45,901 nucleotides of DNA from positions 1 through 45,901 of the forward strand of contig JAJZCM010000007.1 of NCBI GenBank assembly GCA_021846045.1, written 5' to 3'. The notes beneath the pieces were generated by a model, which had not been told where the DNA came from, did no database searches, and worked only from the letters and a program-made list of their open reading frames with translations. Positions 1 through 7,983 of this stretch are shown in pieces (position 1 is the stretch's first letter; every line of letters begins with the position of its first letter). The stretch is from a bacterium. Lineage in GTDB: Bacteria > Elusimicrobiota > Elusimicrobia > UBA1565 > UBA9628. A program made the position numbers and the translations under genes.

Positions 1-579
1 GGTGGAAAGAAGGCTGATTTGATGAGAGGGGGCGGCGTAGATTCCGGATAAAATCGGATCGGCAATTTTATGAAGAAATTCCGGCCCCATTCTTCGGGAG
101 ATGAAAGACGCCAAGGATTCGTCTTCCATTCCCAATTTCGGGGTTACCCAGGGTTCCGCCAAAACTCGCAATCGCCCTTTAAAGCTCAGAAAATTGGAAA
201 AAAGAAACGGAATGATCTTTGAGGGGATGAGTCCGGTTCCCTTGGGAAGAGGATAAAGTTTTTTCCCATAGTGAATCCATACCCTTGAAAGATTCTTGTT
301 GGCCGGGATTAAATCTTTCTCAAGTCCCAATTCCTTGGCTAAATCAAGAGCCTCGGGCTTAAGGGTGAGAAAACTATCCGGCCCTCCTTCGGTTAAAATT
401 CCACCGGAACGATCGGTGATGATTTTCCCCCCCGCGCGGGGAGAGGCCTCAAGAACGGAGAGTTCGATTTTAAAATCCGATTTTTCCGCCCACCGGTTGA
501 TTCGATGCGCGCAAGCAAGCCCGGAAATTCCGGCCCCAATGACGACAATTCTATGCGAAGAATTTTTCAAATTATCCAT
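1..579 (-). CDS. hemY: Protoporphyrinogen/coproporphyrinogen oxidase, N-terminal part (runs off the left edge)
   Basis: My own minus-strand translation from the ATG at 579 stays open to base 1, giving about 193 residues; it is absent from the ORF track because no stop lies in the window. The N-terminus carries an FAD dinucleotide-binding motif (VIGAGISGLACA), followed by an acidic FAD-ribose position and ASPRAGGKI, typical of the HemY/PPO flavin oxidase family, then a GGPDSFLT segment. These enzymes oxidise proto- or coproporphyrinogen late in haem synthesis. The start overlaps the end of hemE by 8 bp, so the two are probably translated from one mRNA. Whether this enzyme acts in the protoporphyrin or the coproporphyrin branch cannot be decided from the fragment. 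Family assignment is strong; the C-terminus is not visible. Confidence 0.9.
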   Translation of the reverse strand, partial: MDNLKNSSHRIVVIGAGISGLACAHRINRWAEKSDFKIELSVLEASPRAGGKIITDRSGGILTEGGPDSFLTLKPEALDLAKELGLEKDLIPANKNLSRVWIHYGKKLYPLPKGTGLIPSKIIPFLFSNFLSFKGRLRVLAEPWVTPKLGMEDESLASFISRRMGPEFLHKIADPILSGIYAAPSHQISLLST

Positions 580-1585
580 GAAAGGAATGGACTTGGTGGA
601 CGGCTTCTTTGACTAATTTGGGATTGGTTTGAGGAAATAGGCCGTGTCCAATGTTGAAGATAAAGCCTTTTTTAGTTCCCACCTGGCTAAGGATGGAGTC
701 TATTCCCCGTTTTAAATTTTTTGCGTCGCCAAGCAGAAGGGAGGGGTCAAGATTGCCTTGTAAGGCCTTATTCCCAATTCTTTTAAACGCCTCTTTGATG
801 TCAATTCTCCAATCAACTCCGATGACGTCTCCCCCTGCTTCCGCGAAATCTTCCAAAAAGCCGTTCTGACCGGTTCCGAAATGAATGACCGGAACTTTTG
901 TTTTTTGAGCGTTTTGAATCAGTCTTCGGGAATGGGTCTGAATATAATCACGGTAATCCGCCGGGGACACGGCGCCGATCCAGCTGTCAAAAATTTGAAG
1001 GGCCCGGGCTCCGGATTTAACTTGGAGATTTAGGTAATCCGAAAGAGTCTTGACCAGTTTGTCCATTAAGGACTTCCACGCCTCGGGATGCCGATGCATG
1101 AAAATTTTGGTCTTCAAAAAATCTTTGGATGGGCCGCCTTCAATGAGGTAGCTGGCTAGGGTAAAAGGCGCCGCCGAAAACCCGATCAAGGGGAGACCGT
1201 CTAATTTAGGAGTCGTCAGCGAAATGGCTTCACCGACGAAAGCTAATTTTTCTTCGGCTTTAAAATCCTTAAGCCTTTTAAGGCAGGAAGGACGCTTGAC
1301 GGGATTTTTTATGGTGGGCTTGGGTGAAAATTCGACTTTAATGCCCATGGGCTCCAAGGGAATCAGAATATCCGAAAAAATGATCGCGGCGTCGAGTGGA
1401 AAGGCGTTGATCGGCTGAAGGGTTACCTCGGAAGCGAGTTTTGGGGTCTTGGCGATTTCAAGGATGGAATATTTCTTCCTAAGACGGCGATATGCTTCCA
1501 TATAGCGGCCGGCCTGACGCATGAACCAAACCGGGACGCGGTCGACTTTTTCCTTCCGGCACGCGCGTAAAAAACGATCTCGCAT
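572..1585 (-). CDS. hemE: Uroporphyrinogen decarboxylase
   Basis: The 337-aa protein is full length for HemE, which decarboxylates the four acetate side chains of uroporphyrinogen III to give coproporphyrinogen III in the cytoplasm. Visible family signatures are the N-terminal PVWFMRQAGRY motif, with the substrate-binding arginines, and the mid-protein GFSAAPFTLASYLIEGG. Near the C-terminus GNLDPSLLL and FNIGHGLFPQT are also characteristic. The start ATG lies about 155 bp from the upstream VapC gene, with a dispersed repeat in between. The stop overlaps the hemY start, indicating a hemE-hemY operon. Nothing is odd about its composition or length. Confidence 0.97.
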   Translation of the reverse strand: MRDRFLRACRKEKVDRVPVWFMRQAGRYMEAYRRLRKKYSILEIAKTPKLASEVTLQPINAFPLDAAIIFSDILIPLEPMGIKVEFSPKPTIKNPVKRPSCLKRLKDFKAEEKLAFVGEAISLTTPKLDGLPLIGFSAAPFTLASYLIEGGPSKDFLKTKIFMHRHPEAWKSLMDKLVKTLSDYLNLQVKSGARALQIFDSWIGAVSPADYRDYIQTHSRRLIQNAQKTKVPVIHFGTGQNGFLEDFAEAGGDVIGVDWRIDIKEAFKRIGNKALQGNLDPSLLLGDAKNLKRGIDSILSQVGTKKGFIFNIGHGLFPQTNPKLVKEAVHQVHSFHG

Positions 1586-1654
1586 GATGTAATGATACTA
1601 ATTCGCTGGCTATGGTATTTGTAAGCATTCGGTGAACCCGCCCTGCAAAAGTCG

Positions 1655-1724
1655 TCGTCCCGGCGAAAGTCGGGGATCCAGGTTTATGAAATGCTGGATT
1701 GTGGCTTTCGCCGCAATGACGGGT
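1655..1724. repeat. Dispersed palindromic repeat, copy A
   Basis: The stretch starts CGTCCCGGCGAAAG and ends GGCTTTCGCCGCAATGACGGG, so its ends are imperfect inverted copies. Inner GGATCCAGG and CTGGATTGTGG parts also pair. It shares the 'GTCATTCCGGC...GGATCCAGG' plan with the repeats at 27953, 29264 and 34341. It fills most of the gap between vapC and hemE and could fold as a long hairpin. No coding potential was seen. Confidence 0.7.
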
Positions 1725-1740
1725 GTTTTTGCCGCGAGCC

Positions 1741-2160
1741 CTAAAAGCGTCTGTGAGTCTTTCTAAAGATATTAAGGAAGGCCACCGGTGAAATCGCCTT
1801 AACGCCTAGGCAAAGGCGCGGCGGAAAATGCTTCAGATTCCCAGTCACCAAATATTCAGCGCGGCCGGACAGGGCCGACTCCAAGAACGGCTCATCCGAG
1901 CGGTCCGGAAGACGGCTCGACAAGGGAACCCCAAACGTTGCCTCTCCATCCGCCGCAACTTGCGCCAAAAAATCGTCCACGGCCTTTGCGTCCATGCCGA
2001 ATTTCGGCCGGAGGAGAACCTCCCTGTATTCGGAGAGAATCCGCGCGTCATAACACAAAATCAAGTCCCCGCAGGCCGCAAGCCCGACCAGCGCCCCGGG
2101 CGCTCCATAGGGATTAAGGAACCCCGAAACGATGACGTTGGTGTCGACGACGATCTTCAC
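1741..2160 (-). CDS. VapC-like PIN-domain toxin (putative RNase)
   Basis: This is a 139-aa protein starting with a GTG that overlaps the antitoxin stop (GTGA). It has the PIN-domain N-terminal acidic motif VVDTNVIVSGF, a central conserved glutamate region (SEYREVL) and a C-terminal acidic patch (LPDRSDEPFLE) followed by YLVTGNLKHFP. This is the arrangement of the COG1569-type 'putative toxin PIN family'. Such proteins are Mg-dependent RNases neutralised by a co-transcribed antitoxin. The immediate upstream Phd/YefM-like gene supports a toxin-antitoxin module. The RNA target cannot be read from the sequence. Confidence 0.88.
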   Translation of the reverse strand: MKIVVDTNVIVSGFLNPYGAPGALVGLAACGDLILCYDARILSEYREVLLRPKFGMDAKAVDDFLAQVAADGEATFGVPLSSRLPDRSDEPFLESALSGRAEYLVTGNLKHFPPRLCLGVKAISPVAFLNIFRKTHRRF

Positions 2161-2444
2161 CGAGGCCTTGACCCGCGGAGGATCCCTATCTCAGCGTTAA
2201 TTTCTCGCGGCGAAAGGCGGTTAAGGCCGGATTTAACGGAGTGAATCTGCGAACTCAGAACTCCCAGCATGGCGCGAGCGCGGCGCAGCGCGGAAAGAGT
2301 TTTTTCTAAGTCTGCCTCGGATGTGGCGGATAATATCCCCACCGGCCTTCCGTTGGAGGTAACGATCATGTCTTTTTCCCGCGGCAATTCTCGCCATATT
2401 TGGGCCGATTTAGATCTTAAATCCCTCACGCTCACAGTTCTCAT
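2157..2444 (-). CDS. Phd/YefM-type antitoxin
   Basis: I prefer the start MRTVSVRDLR (ATG at 2444, 95 aa) over the tracked ORF start at 2465, because a GGGGGG purine run sits just before it and the family begins at this point. The N-terminal VSVRDLRSKSAQIWRELP followed by IVTSNGRPVGIL is the Phd/YefM DNA-binding fold. The C-terminal helices probably bind the PIN toxin. The stop overlaps the toxin GTG start. Members of the family repress their own operon with the toxin as co-repressor. Confidence 0.85.
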   Translation of the reverse strand: MRTVSVRDLRSKSAQIWRELPREKDMIVTSNGRPVGILSATSEADLEKTLSALRRARAMLGVLSSQIHSVKSGLNRLSPREINAEIGILRGSRPR

Positions 2445-2477
2445 AGAGCCCCCCATGAAACACATCTGTCACTTTTA

Positions 2478-2483
2478 AGTATA
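2478..2483 (-). promoter_or_regulatory. Extended -10 promoter of the antitoxin-toxin operon
   Basis: On the minus strand TGGTATACT forms an extended -10 element (TGn + TATACT), placing the transcription start near 2471, about 27 bases before the antitoxin ATG. No good -35 is visible, which is usual for extended -10 promoters. Identification is by eye only. Confidence 0.45.
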
Positions 2484-2505
2484 CCATATAAAGACACATT
2501 TTTGA

Positions 2506-4017
2506 TTAATTCGCGGTCAGAGTGTCGGCTGCGCAGAGAGCCTCAAACAGCTTCCCGGGCGTTTTCGCGGCCAAAAGGGTTTTTCGGAGGCCTTCATTAA
2601 AGGCGAACGTCGCCAGCCGGTTTAGAATTCTCAATTGAAAGACCGGAATCGAGGCCGGCGTCAGAATTAGAAAAGCCAGACGGACCGGGACATTGTCCGG
2701 AGATGGAAACGCAACCGGTTTTGCAAATCGGGCGACGGCGATCATCGGGTTTTTGAGTTCTAAAAGACGAGCATGAGGAAATGCGATGCCCCGCCCCAAG
2801 CCCGAGGAAAACTTAAGTTCCCTTTCCCAGGCGGCGTCGAAAACTTTCCGGGCGTCTAATTCCGGATGGGCGCCGGCTAAAATCTTGGCCAAAGCGGCGA
2901 TGACGGATTTTCGGTCCAAGGCTTCTACTCCAACCGCCACCGCAGGCAAGGACAAAGAATCCGTCAGAGACCAGACCGCTCCCCGGTCGAACTCGTCTTT
3001 GACTTCTCCGATTAATTCTTCGACGATGTCTTCCAGAGTGATGAGACCGCTGATGAAGCCTTTGTCGTTTTTAACTAGGGCCAAGTGAATGCCTCGATCG
3101 GGAAATATTTTGAGCAATTTGTCCAAGGGTTCCGATTCAGAGACGAAACTTAGGCTTCTTTTTAAAGCGTTGAGGTCCGGAGGGGTGGAGGCTTCGCGCA
3201 GAAAAATATCCTTGATATGAATGATGCCGACGGGGTTATCGAGGTCGCGGTAGCAAAGCGGGTAGCGGGAGTAGCTTCTTTCTTGAATTGTATGGAGGTT
3301 TTCTTGCCAGCTTTTATCGATATAGAGGGCCGCGATTTCTTCTTTCGGCGTCATTGTTTCGGCAACGGTTGTTTGTCCAATGTTGAAGAGATTTTCAATT
3401 AAAAGCAGGCGTTCAATGGGAATAGATCCTTTCTCTTGCGTGGAATAAAGAAGAACCCTCATTTCCTCTTCGCCCACGATGGGATCGTTTTCTCCCGCCG
3501 GCTTAAGCCCCAGTATTTTTAAGGCGCTCATCGAGCAAAAAGACATGAAAGCGATAGGCCAGCGAAAAAGATCAGTGAAGAGTTTAAGCGGGAGCGCTCC
3601 CCAAAGGGCTATCGGTTCCGATCTTTGAAGCGCAATTCCTCGCGGCAAGAGTTCGCCGAATAAAACGTGAAGCCAGGTCAAAAAAGCCAAGGCTAAGGCC
3701 AGCGAAATCGCCGTCAGGGCCTCGGGGCCCAAAGGAATCCGCGGATACTCCTTGAGATGGCGGGCAATCAAAGCGGCTAAATTCGGTTGAGCGATCCACC
3801 CCAAGGCGATGGCAATCAAGGTCATCCCAAGCTGGATAGCCGCGAGATAGTGATCGAGTTTTTTTTGCATTTCGATGACGCGCAACGCTCTTGAGTTTCC
3901 GCGTCTCGATAAAACTTCCAGTAAGGAGGGCCTGACCCGCACCAATGCGTATTCCATGAGCACAAAGAGGGCGTTGAGACCGATAAGAAGGGCGGCGATT
4001 AAGAGGGCGTGGGGCAT
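2506..4017 (-). CDS. CNNM (DUF21)-CBS membrane protein fused to a PTS EIIA domain
   Basis: I place the start at MPHALLIAAL (ATG 4017, 503 aa). The tracked 543-aa version extends into a repeat element and adds an unlikely Ser/Arg-rich leader. Residues 1-190 are a CNNM/DUF21 membrane domain with about four TM helices and the LFGELLPR motif of CorC/HlyC relatives. Residues about 210-345 form a CBS pair (TVAETMTPKEEI; HLALVKNDKGFISGLITLEDIVEELIGE). Instead of the usual CorC_HlyC C-terminal domain, residues about 355-500 form a PTS EIIA type-2 (fructose/PtsN-like) domain with the phosphorylatable histidine motif GIAFPHAR. CNNM-CBS proteins are linked to Mg/Co efflux; the EIIA domain suggests control by phosphotransfer. 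No other PTS gene is visible. Confidence 0.85.
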   Translation of the reverse strand: MPHALLIAALLIGLNALFVLMEYALVRVRPSLLEVLSRRGNSRALRVIEMQKKLDHYLAAIQLGMTLIAIALGWIAQPNLAALIARHLKEYPRIPLGPEALTAISLALALAFLTWLHVLFGELLPRGIALQRSEPIALWGALPLKLFTDLFRWPIAFMSFCSMSALKILGLKPAGENDPIVGEEEMRVLLYSTQEKGSIPIERLLLIENLFNIGQTTVAETMTPKEEIAALYIDKSWQENLHTIQERSYSRYPLCYRDLDNPVGIIHIKDIFLREASTPPDLNALKRSLSFVSESEPLDKLLKIFPDRGIHLALVKNDKGFISGLITLEDIVEELIGEVKDEFDRGAVWSLTDSLSLPAVAVGVEALDRKSVIAALAKILAGAHPELDARKVFDAAWERELKFSSGLGRGIAFPHARLLELKNPMIAVARFAKPVAFPSPDNVPVRLAFLILTPASIPVFQLRILNRLATFAFNEGLRKTLLAAKTPGKLFEALCAADTLTAN

Positions 4018-4289
4018 TAGGGCTTGGAAAGAAATAAGGTATGCATTTCGCCGGAGGCGCTTTTGGCGCGAGCCGAGAAGTGAGGAGCGAGCATAGCTTG
4101 AGCTATGTGAGCGACGAACGACGAAGGCGCAACCCAAAAGCGCCCCGGCCCTTCGGGGAGGTTCGCTCTTGGACGATTTCTTTGTTGCTCCTCCCTCACA
4201 TAGCTTAAGCTATGCTCACTCGTCGCGCCTCGAAATTGTCTCAACATCGAACCTCCGAAGTGTATACCTTATTTCTTTCCAAGCCCTAA
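4017..4289. repeat. 273-bp element with 26-bp perfect terminal inverted repeats (MITE-like)
   Basis: The first 26 bases (starting TTAGGGCTTGGAAAG) and the last 26 bases (ending CTTTCCAAGCCCTAA) are exact reverse complements. Inside are two related palindromes, CATAGCTTGAGCTATG near 4093 and CATAGCTTAAGCTATG near 4198. They are flanked by inverted GAGGAGCGAG/CTCACTCGTCG-like arms, so the whole element could fold on itself. It has no convincing ORF and no transposase. Its left end touches the start codon of the CNNM gene, and its right end encodes the last residues and stop of birA (DLGLGKK). A miniature inverted-repeat element is the simplest reading; a giant bidirectional terminator is an alternative. 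Confidence 0.8.
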
Positions 4290-4838
4290 GTCAGATTTTG
4301 ACATTTCTTTAAGGACTAGAGATAGAACTTCTTTCAGTTCCCAGTCTTTTCCAGTCAAAATTTTAAGGCTGGTGGCGGATTCGAGTTGCGGGCGATTGTT
4401 GATGTTGATTCCGATGCCGATGACCAGCCAAAAAAGGCGAGTCTCATTTCCAGCGGCTTCAATGAGAATTCCGGAAATTTTTTTCCAAGTCTCTCCTTGC
4501 CTTGCGTAAATATCGTTTGGGGGCTTGATTCTCGTCTCGATGCCGGCAATTTTAAAAAGAGCGGCGGAGACAGCCTTGGCCGTTTTAAGACTCAACTCCG
4601 CTAAAACTAGGGGAGAAAAATTCGGTCTTAAGATTAAAGAAAAATAAAGTCCGCCCTCCGGGGATTCCCAGGTTCTCTCCATTCGCCCGCGCCCCGCTTT
4701 TTGCTTTTTGGCCCAAACTAGGGTTTGGTCCTCGGCCCCTTCCTCGGCCAGCATTTTAGCCGTATTTTGGGTTGATTCCATCTCATCTTCATAGACCAAA
4801 TGCGACACTCCGGGGAAAGAAGCCGCTGTTTTTTTCAC
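4269..4838 (-). CDS. birA: Biotin-[acetyl-CoA carboxylase] ligase, minimal form
   Basis: The 189-aa protein has only the catalytic core of biotin protein ligase, which activates biotin with ATP and attaches it to the carboxylase carrier domain. The core motif GRGRMERTWESPEGGLYFS and the substrate segment IKPPNDIY, with KISGILIEA, are clear. IKPPND replaces the more common KWPND. It lacks the N-terminal winged helix of bifunctional BirA, so it is not expected to be a repressor. It also lacks much of the usual small C-terminal SH3-like domain. The last seven codons and stop are supplied by the terminal inverted repeat of the 4017-4289 element, so the original C-terminus may have been replaced. 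The ATG overlaps the rpoN stop (ATGA). Confidence 0.88.
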   Translation of the reverse strand: MKKTAASFPGVSHLVYEDEMESTQNTAKMLAEEGAEDQTLVWAKKQKAGRGRMERTWESPEGGLYFSLILRPNFSPLVLAELSLKTAKAVSAALFKIAGIETRIKPPNDIYARQGETWKKISGILIEAAGNETRLFWLVIGIGININNRPQLESATSLKILTGKDWELKEVLSLVLKEMSKSDLGLGKK

Positions 4839-5896
4839 TCAACCTCCAAACTTATATCCAAGGCCGGCCGCGACTCCTGTGTCAATTCCAATCGGTATTG
4901 GGCAACCGTGCGCCGGGAAATCTCGTGAGAAAACAGGTCCCGAATTATTCGCGCCAATTCCCGATCCGGGAGGCGAGATCGCGAGGCCATCAAACCGCAG
5001 AGTTCGTTTTTTAGGACGGCTTTCCGGTTTATAAAAAATAATTTTAGAGGCGCCGTAAGGCCCCACGGCAATTGGACGGCCTTGTTTGATATCAGGCGAT
5101 TGAGAAGGCCGGGGTTAATATCCAGACGATCAGCCAGGGTTTTCTGCGTCAGGATGTGAAGACGATTCCGGTCGCCTGAGACCAGAAATTCAGCTTGTTC
5201 CGCAATCAGGGCTTCGAGAACGCGGTAAAGCGTGGATTTTCTCGTTTCCAATATTTCCAGTTGACGAAGCATTCTCTCCAGCCGCGTAGATTCTCCCGGC
5301 GGCAGGGATTTTTCCAGCGCTGAGCGTTTGTTCGCGTCTATTTGATAGCGCCCTTTCCATATCTCGCGATTAAAAAAAGCGAGCGCCGGCCTTCCCCCCG
5401 CAATCTCGATTCTGGCGACGGTGGAGAAAACGGTTCGCGGCTCGGAGTTATCCGATGGAGACTCAAATTCCGATTGAATGTAGAGGCGATTGACCAATTC
5501 CTTGAGGCGAACGGCTTCATCAAGAGTGATTCCGCAAGCCAGAGACGTCTCCGCGACGGAGAAATTTTCATCGCCAAGGAAATAGCGCTCAAAATGTTCT
5601 TGCCCAATTTTTTGAATAACGGGGATCATTTCTCCCTTTCCATCCAGAATTTCGGGCAGGCCGTCCGAGGAGCGCGGGCTTGGCCCCTCGATTTTCCCCG
5701 TCCGAAACGCCGCGCCGGCATAGGGGATGATTTGGATAATCCCCTCGGTTAGGAGTTTTTGAAAAAGAGGGGCAGACTCTATCTTTTTAATCTCGGATTC
5801 AAATTCCGTTTCCGACGCTTTCAGGAGACGGGCTAATTTAATCGCCCCCAAAGTTCTCATCCGTGGCGAGGCTCTCATCTGCAGGCCTAAGCTCAT
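4835..5896 (-). CDS. rpoN: RNA polymerase sigma-54 factor, short form
   Basis: I prefer the ATG at 5896 (MSLGLQMRAS, 353 aa). It overlaps the kinase stop as ATGA and has GGAG about 8 bases upstream; the tracked start is 18 bases further out. Region I (LGLQMRASPRMRTLGAIKLARLL) resembles the activator-response region. A core-binding segment follows (SLACGITLDEAVRLKELV). The C-terminal DNA-binding part has LTQKTLADRLDINPGLLNRL, SNKAVQLPWG and an RpoN box, SRRTVAQYR. Typical RpoN is about 480 aa, so the acidic Region II and parts of the core domain are reduced. It directs transcription from -24/-12 promoters and needs AAA+ activators such as the one at 9907-11259. It is probably co-transcribed with the upstream kinase and with birA. 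Confidence 0.88.
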   Translation of the reverse strand: MSLGLQMRASPRMRTLGAIKLARLLKASETEFESEIKKIESAPLFQKLLTEGIIQIIPYAGAAFRTGKIEGPSPRSSDGLPEILDGKGEMIPVIQKIGQEHFERYFLGDENFSVAETSLACGITLDEAVRLKELVNRLYIQSEFESPSDNSEPRTVFSTVARIEIAGGRPALAFFNREIWKGRYQIDANKRSALEKSLPPGESTRLERMLRQLEILETRKSTLYRVLEALIAEQAEFLVSGDRNRLHILTQKTLADRLDINPGLLNRLISNKAVQLPWGLTAPLKLFFINRKAVLKNELCGLMASRSRLPDRELARIIRDLFSHEISRRTVAQYRLELTQESRPALDISLEVE

Positions 5897-7983
5897 GCGG
5901 GAATCTCCTCCCAAGGCGGACTTTTACCAACCGCCTTTTTGATCCAATGGGGCAGGACCAGGGTTTCCGGCTCGTGCCCGGTGGAAAGATAGATTTCTTT
6001 AAAGCCTAGATCGTAAATCTTTTGGGCCGCCTCCTCTCCCTTGACCCCGTTTCCAAGCTCGCGGTCGATATAGACCGGCGTTTGGGGTTCAAATTTTGAT
6101 GACTCCCCTAGAAAATCGGCGACCCCTAAGAAAACCTCCGCCTTCTTCCCCAGCCTTTTGGCCGATAGGCTCCAGGTTTTCCGCGTTAAAGGGTCGTCGT
6201 CAATTAAAATCGCGTCGGGCCTTTCTAAATTTCCGCCCACCTCCAACGGGACAAAGGCCGTGAGGTTCTTGGGTATCATCCGCGTTCCGATTTTAAGACA
6301 ACGCTTGAGAATTTCCGGCTCCTCGTAGCGGCTGGTGACCAAAATAGTTCTTGGGCCTATCCCCAAATCCTCGGCCAGGTCCAAACCTGTTTCCTTATGT
6401 CCCAGCAATTCATAGTCCGAGAGGTGCATCGCGGAAGAGGACTCTCTTGGATGATCCTTAAACCAGTCGCGAAAATCCTTTGGGTTGGAAAAGTGAAAGG
6501 TCTCAATGCCGCGCTCTTGGATCTTTAAGGAGTTAAAACGTCCCTTCCAGACCTGATGGATGCTCGCGTCGTCATCTAAAATGACGATGGGCCGGTGGGC
6601 ATTTAGGATGAGCCGGGAGACAAACCAATCGGGGGAAGGGGCTCTGGGCAATTTGACCAAGGCTGTCGTCCCTTTCCCAAGTTCAGATTTAATTTCAAGG
6701 TCTCCGCCACAAGACTCAAGCGCGGTCTTGGCGTGGTAAATTCCCAAACCCGAGCCGCCCGCCTTGCCGAAACTTTCCCCCTTTTGGCCTATCTTGGCCA
6801 GTATCTCCGGAGAAATGCCTGGGCCATCGTCCTTGACCGCGATAAAAATCCGCTCGCCCTCCGAGTTAAGCGTGATGAGGACGGAACCGCGATCCTTTAA
6901 GGCCTCAACGGCATTATTGACCAAATTCGAGAGAACGCGCTTAAATTCCGCCGGATTGACCTGGGCAAAAAGGCCATAGGATGAATCATCCAAACGATTT
7001 TCGATGGCGATGTTAAGGCGGGACTGAAATTGCAGGCGCTTCTCGCTAATCAGGGATTCAACCAGGCTTGAGAGAAGGCAGGGCGTTTGGTCATGGGACG
7101 CGCTTAGGTCTAGGCCCCCCTCTTTTGTCTCGGTTTGAGCCGGAGCTTTTCGGTATTTCACGAGCAAGTTATTGGCGATGTCATGGATGCGCCCGACCGC
7201 GTTGCGAATCAGAATGCGCTTTTCCTCCGGCAATTGCGCCAAGTCCTTTAAGATTGAGTCCAAAGCCGAAAGCGGCGAGCGGATGTCGTGCGCGACCTGG
7301 AGAGAGATTCCTCCTATGACGGATAACTTCGTGGAATCTTCAATTTTTTTTCGGGCAATTACAAGTTCCTTTTCTACCAAATAGAGCCTCTGCTCCTTTT
7401 CTTGAAGCAATTGTTGTTGCAGGCGAATATTTTCTTCGAACATTGTATATTTCGTAATAGACAGCCTTAAAATGACTGCGGATAGCATGGAAATGGCGAT
7501 GCTAAAAGAAAATGCGTCGACAAAATGTCCTATGGAAGAGAAAAAAGTGGGGCTTTTTGTAAACAAGGGACCAATTTGGGCGATTAGAGCGACTGGGAGA
7601 AACCATTTTATCCAGGTGGTAAAATTCCCCTTATAGCTTAGCGAACTGAGCAAGAACATTAAGCTAGTGTAGGAATAGAAGTCATTCTGATGGGACGGCT
7701 CTAACGCTCCATGAGTCGCTTGCACGCACATGGCGAAAAGATAGTAGCATGATTCAAAACCCTCTATGGTTCTTTTGGTCGCGAGCACGTATATGAAAGC
7801 TGGAATTGGAATAAAAAAGAGAAGCAAGCGGGACCAGAAGAGGTATTCGAACCACGACCAGTTCACGTACTCCTTTGCGCTAAACAGAAAGGGTATCCAA
7901 AACAGAGACATCAGGCATAAAATGATTGCCTGTGCGTAGGGCGAGCTCTTACGGTATGTCGCTGGACTTAAATTGAAATCCAT
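5893..7983 (-). CDS. Multi-TM hybrid sensor histidine kinase with two C-terminal receiver domains
   Basis: In this 696-aa protein residues 15-175 contain about six hydrophobic segments without a large extracytoplasmic loop, suggesting sensing in or near the membrane. A coiled coil (185-218) leads to a DHp domain with phospho-acceptor His232 (QVAHDIRSPLSAL). A HATPase domain follows, with N-box NLVNNAVEAL and G-boxes GPGISPE and GGSGLGI. Two receiver domains come next: about 460-575 (ILDDDAS; LSDYELL; VTSR; PKNL) and about 580-690 (LIDDDPLTRK; YIDRELG; LSTGHEPE). Both keep the acidic pair, phospho-Asp, Thr/Ser and Lys positions, so both look functional. It overlaps the acyltransferase upstream by 35 bp and rpoN downstream by 4 bp. 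The ligand is unknown; the nearby sigma-54 activator is the obvious partner. Confidence 0.88.
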   Translation of the reverse strand: MDFNLSPATYRKSSPYAQAIILCLMSLFWIPFLFSAKEYVNWSWFEYLFWSRLLLFFIPIPAFIYVLATKRTIEGFESCYYLFAMCVQATHGALEPSHQNDFYSYTSLMFLLSSLSYKGNFTTWIKWFLPVALIAQIGPLFTKSPTFFSSIGHFVDAFSFSIAISMLSAVILRLSITKYTMFEENIRLQQQLLQEKEQRLYLVEKELVIARKKIEDSTKLSVIGGISLQVAHDIRSPLSALDSILKDLAQLPEEKRILIRNAVGRIHDIANNLLVKYRKAPAQTETKEGGLDLSASHDQTPCLLSSLVESLISEKRLQFQSRLNIAIENRLDDSSYGLFAQVNPAEFKRVLSNLVNNAVEALKDRGSVLITLNSEGERIFIAVKDDGPGISPEILAKIGQKGESFGKAGGSGLGIYHAKTALESCGGDLEIKSELGKGTTALVKLPRAPSPDWFVSRLILNAHRPIVILDDDASIHQVWKGRFNSLKIQERGIETFHFSNPKDFRDWFKDHPRESSSAMHLSDYELLGHKETGLDLAEDLGIGPRTILVTSRYEEPEILKRCLKIGTRMIPKNLTAFVPLEVGGNLERPDAILIDDDPLTRKTWSLSAKRLGKKAEVFLGVADFLGESSKFEPQTPVYIDRELGNGVKGEEAAQKIYDLGFKEIYLSTGHEPETLVLPHWIKKAVGKSPPWEEIPA

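Noticed and set aside
1828-2244. 138-aa plus-strand ORF
   Set aside because: It is antisense to the PIN toxin and antitoxin, which have clear motifs and coupled starts.
5342-5752. 136-aa plus-strand ORF
   Set aside because: It is a shadow of rpoN with no domain or ribosome-binding site.
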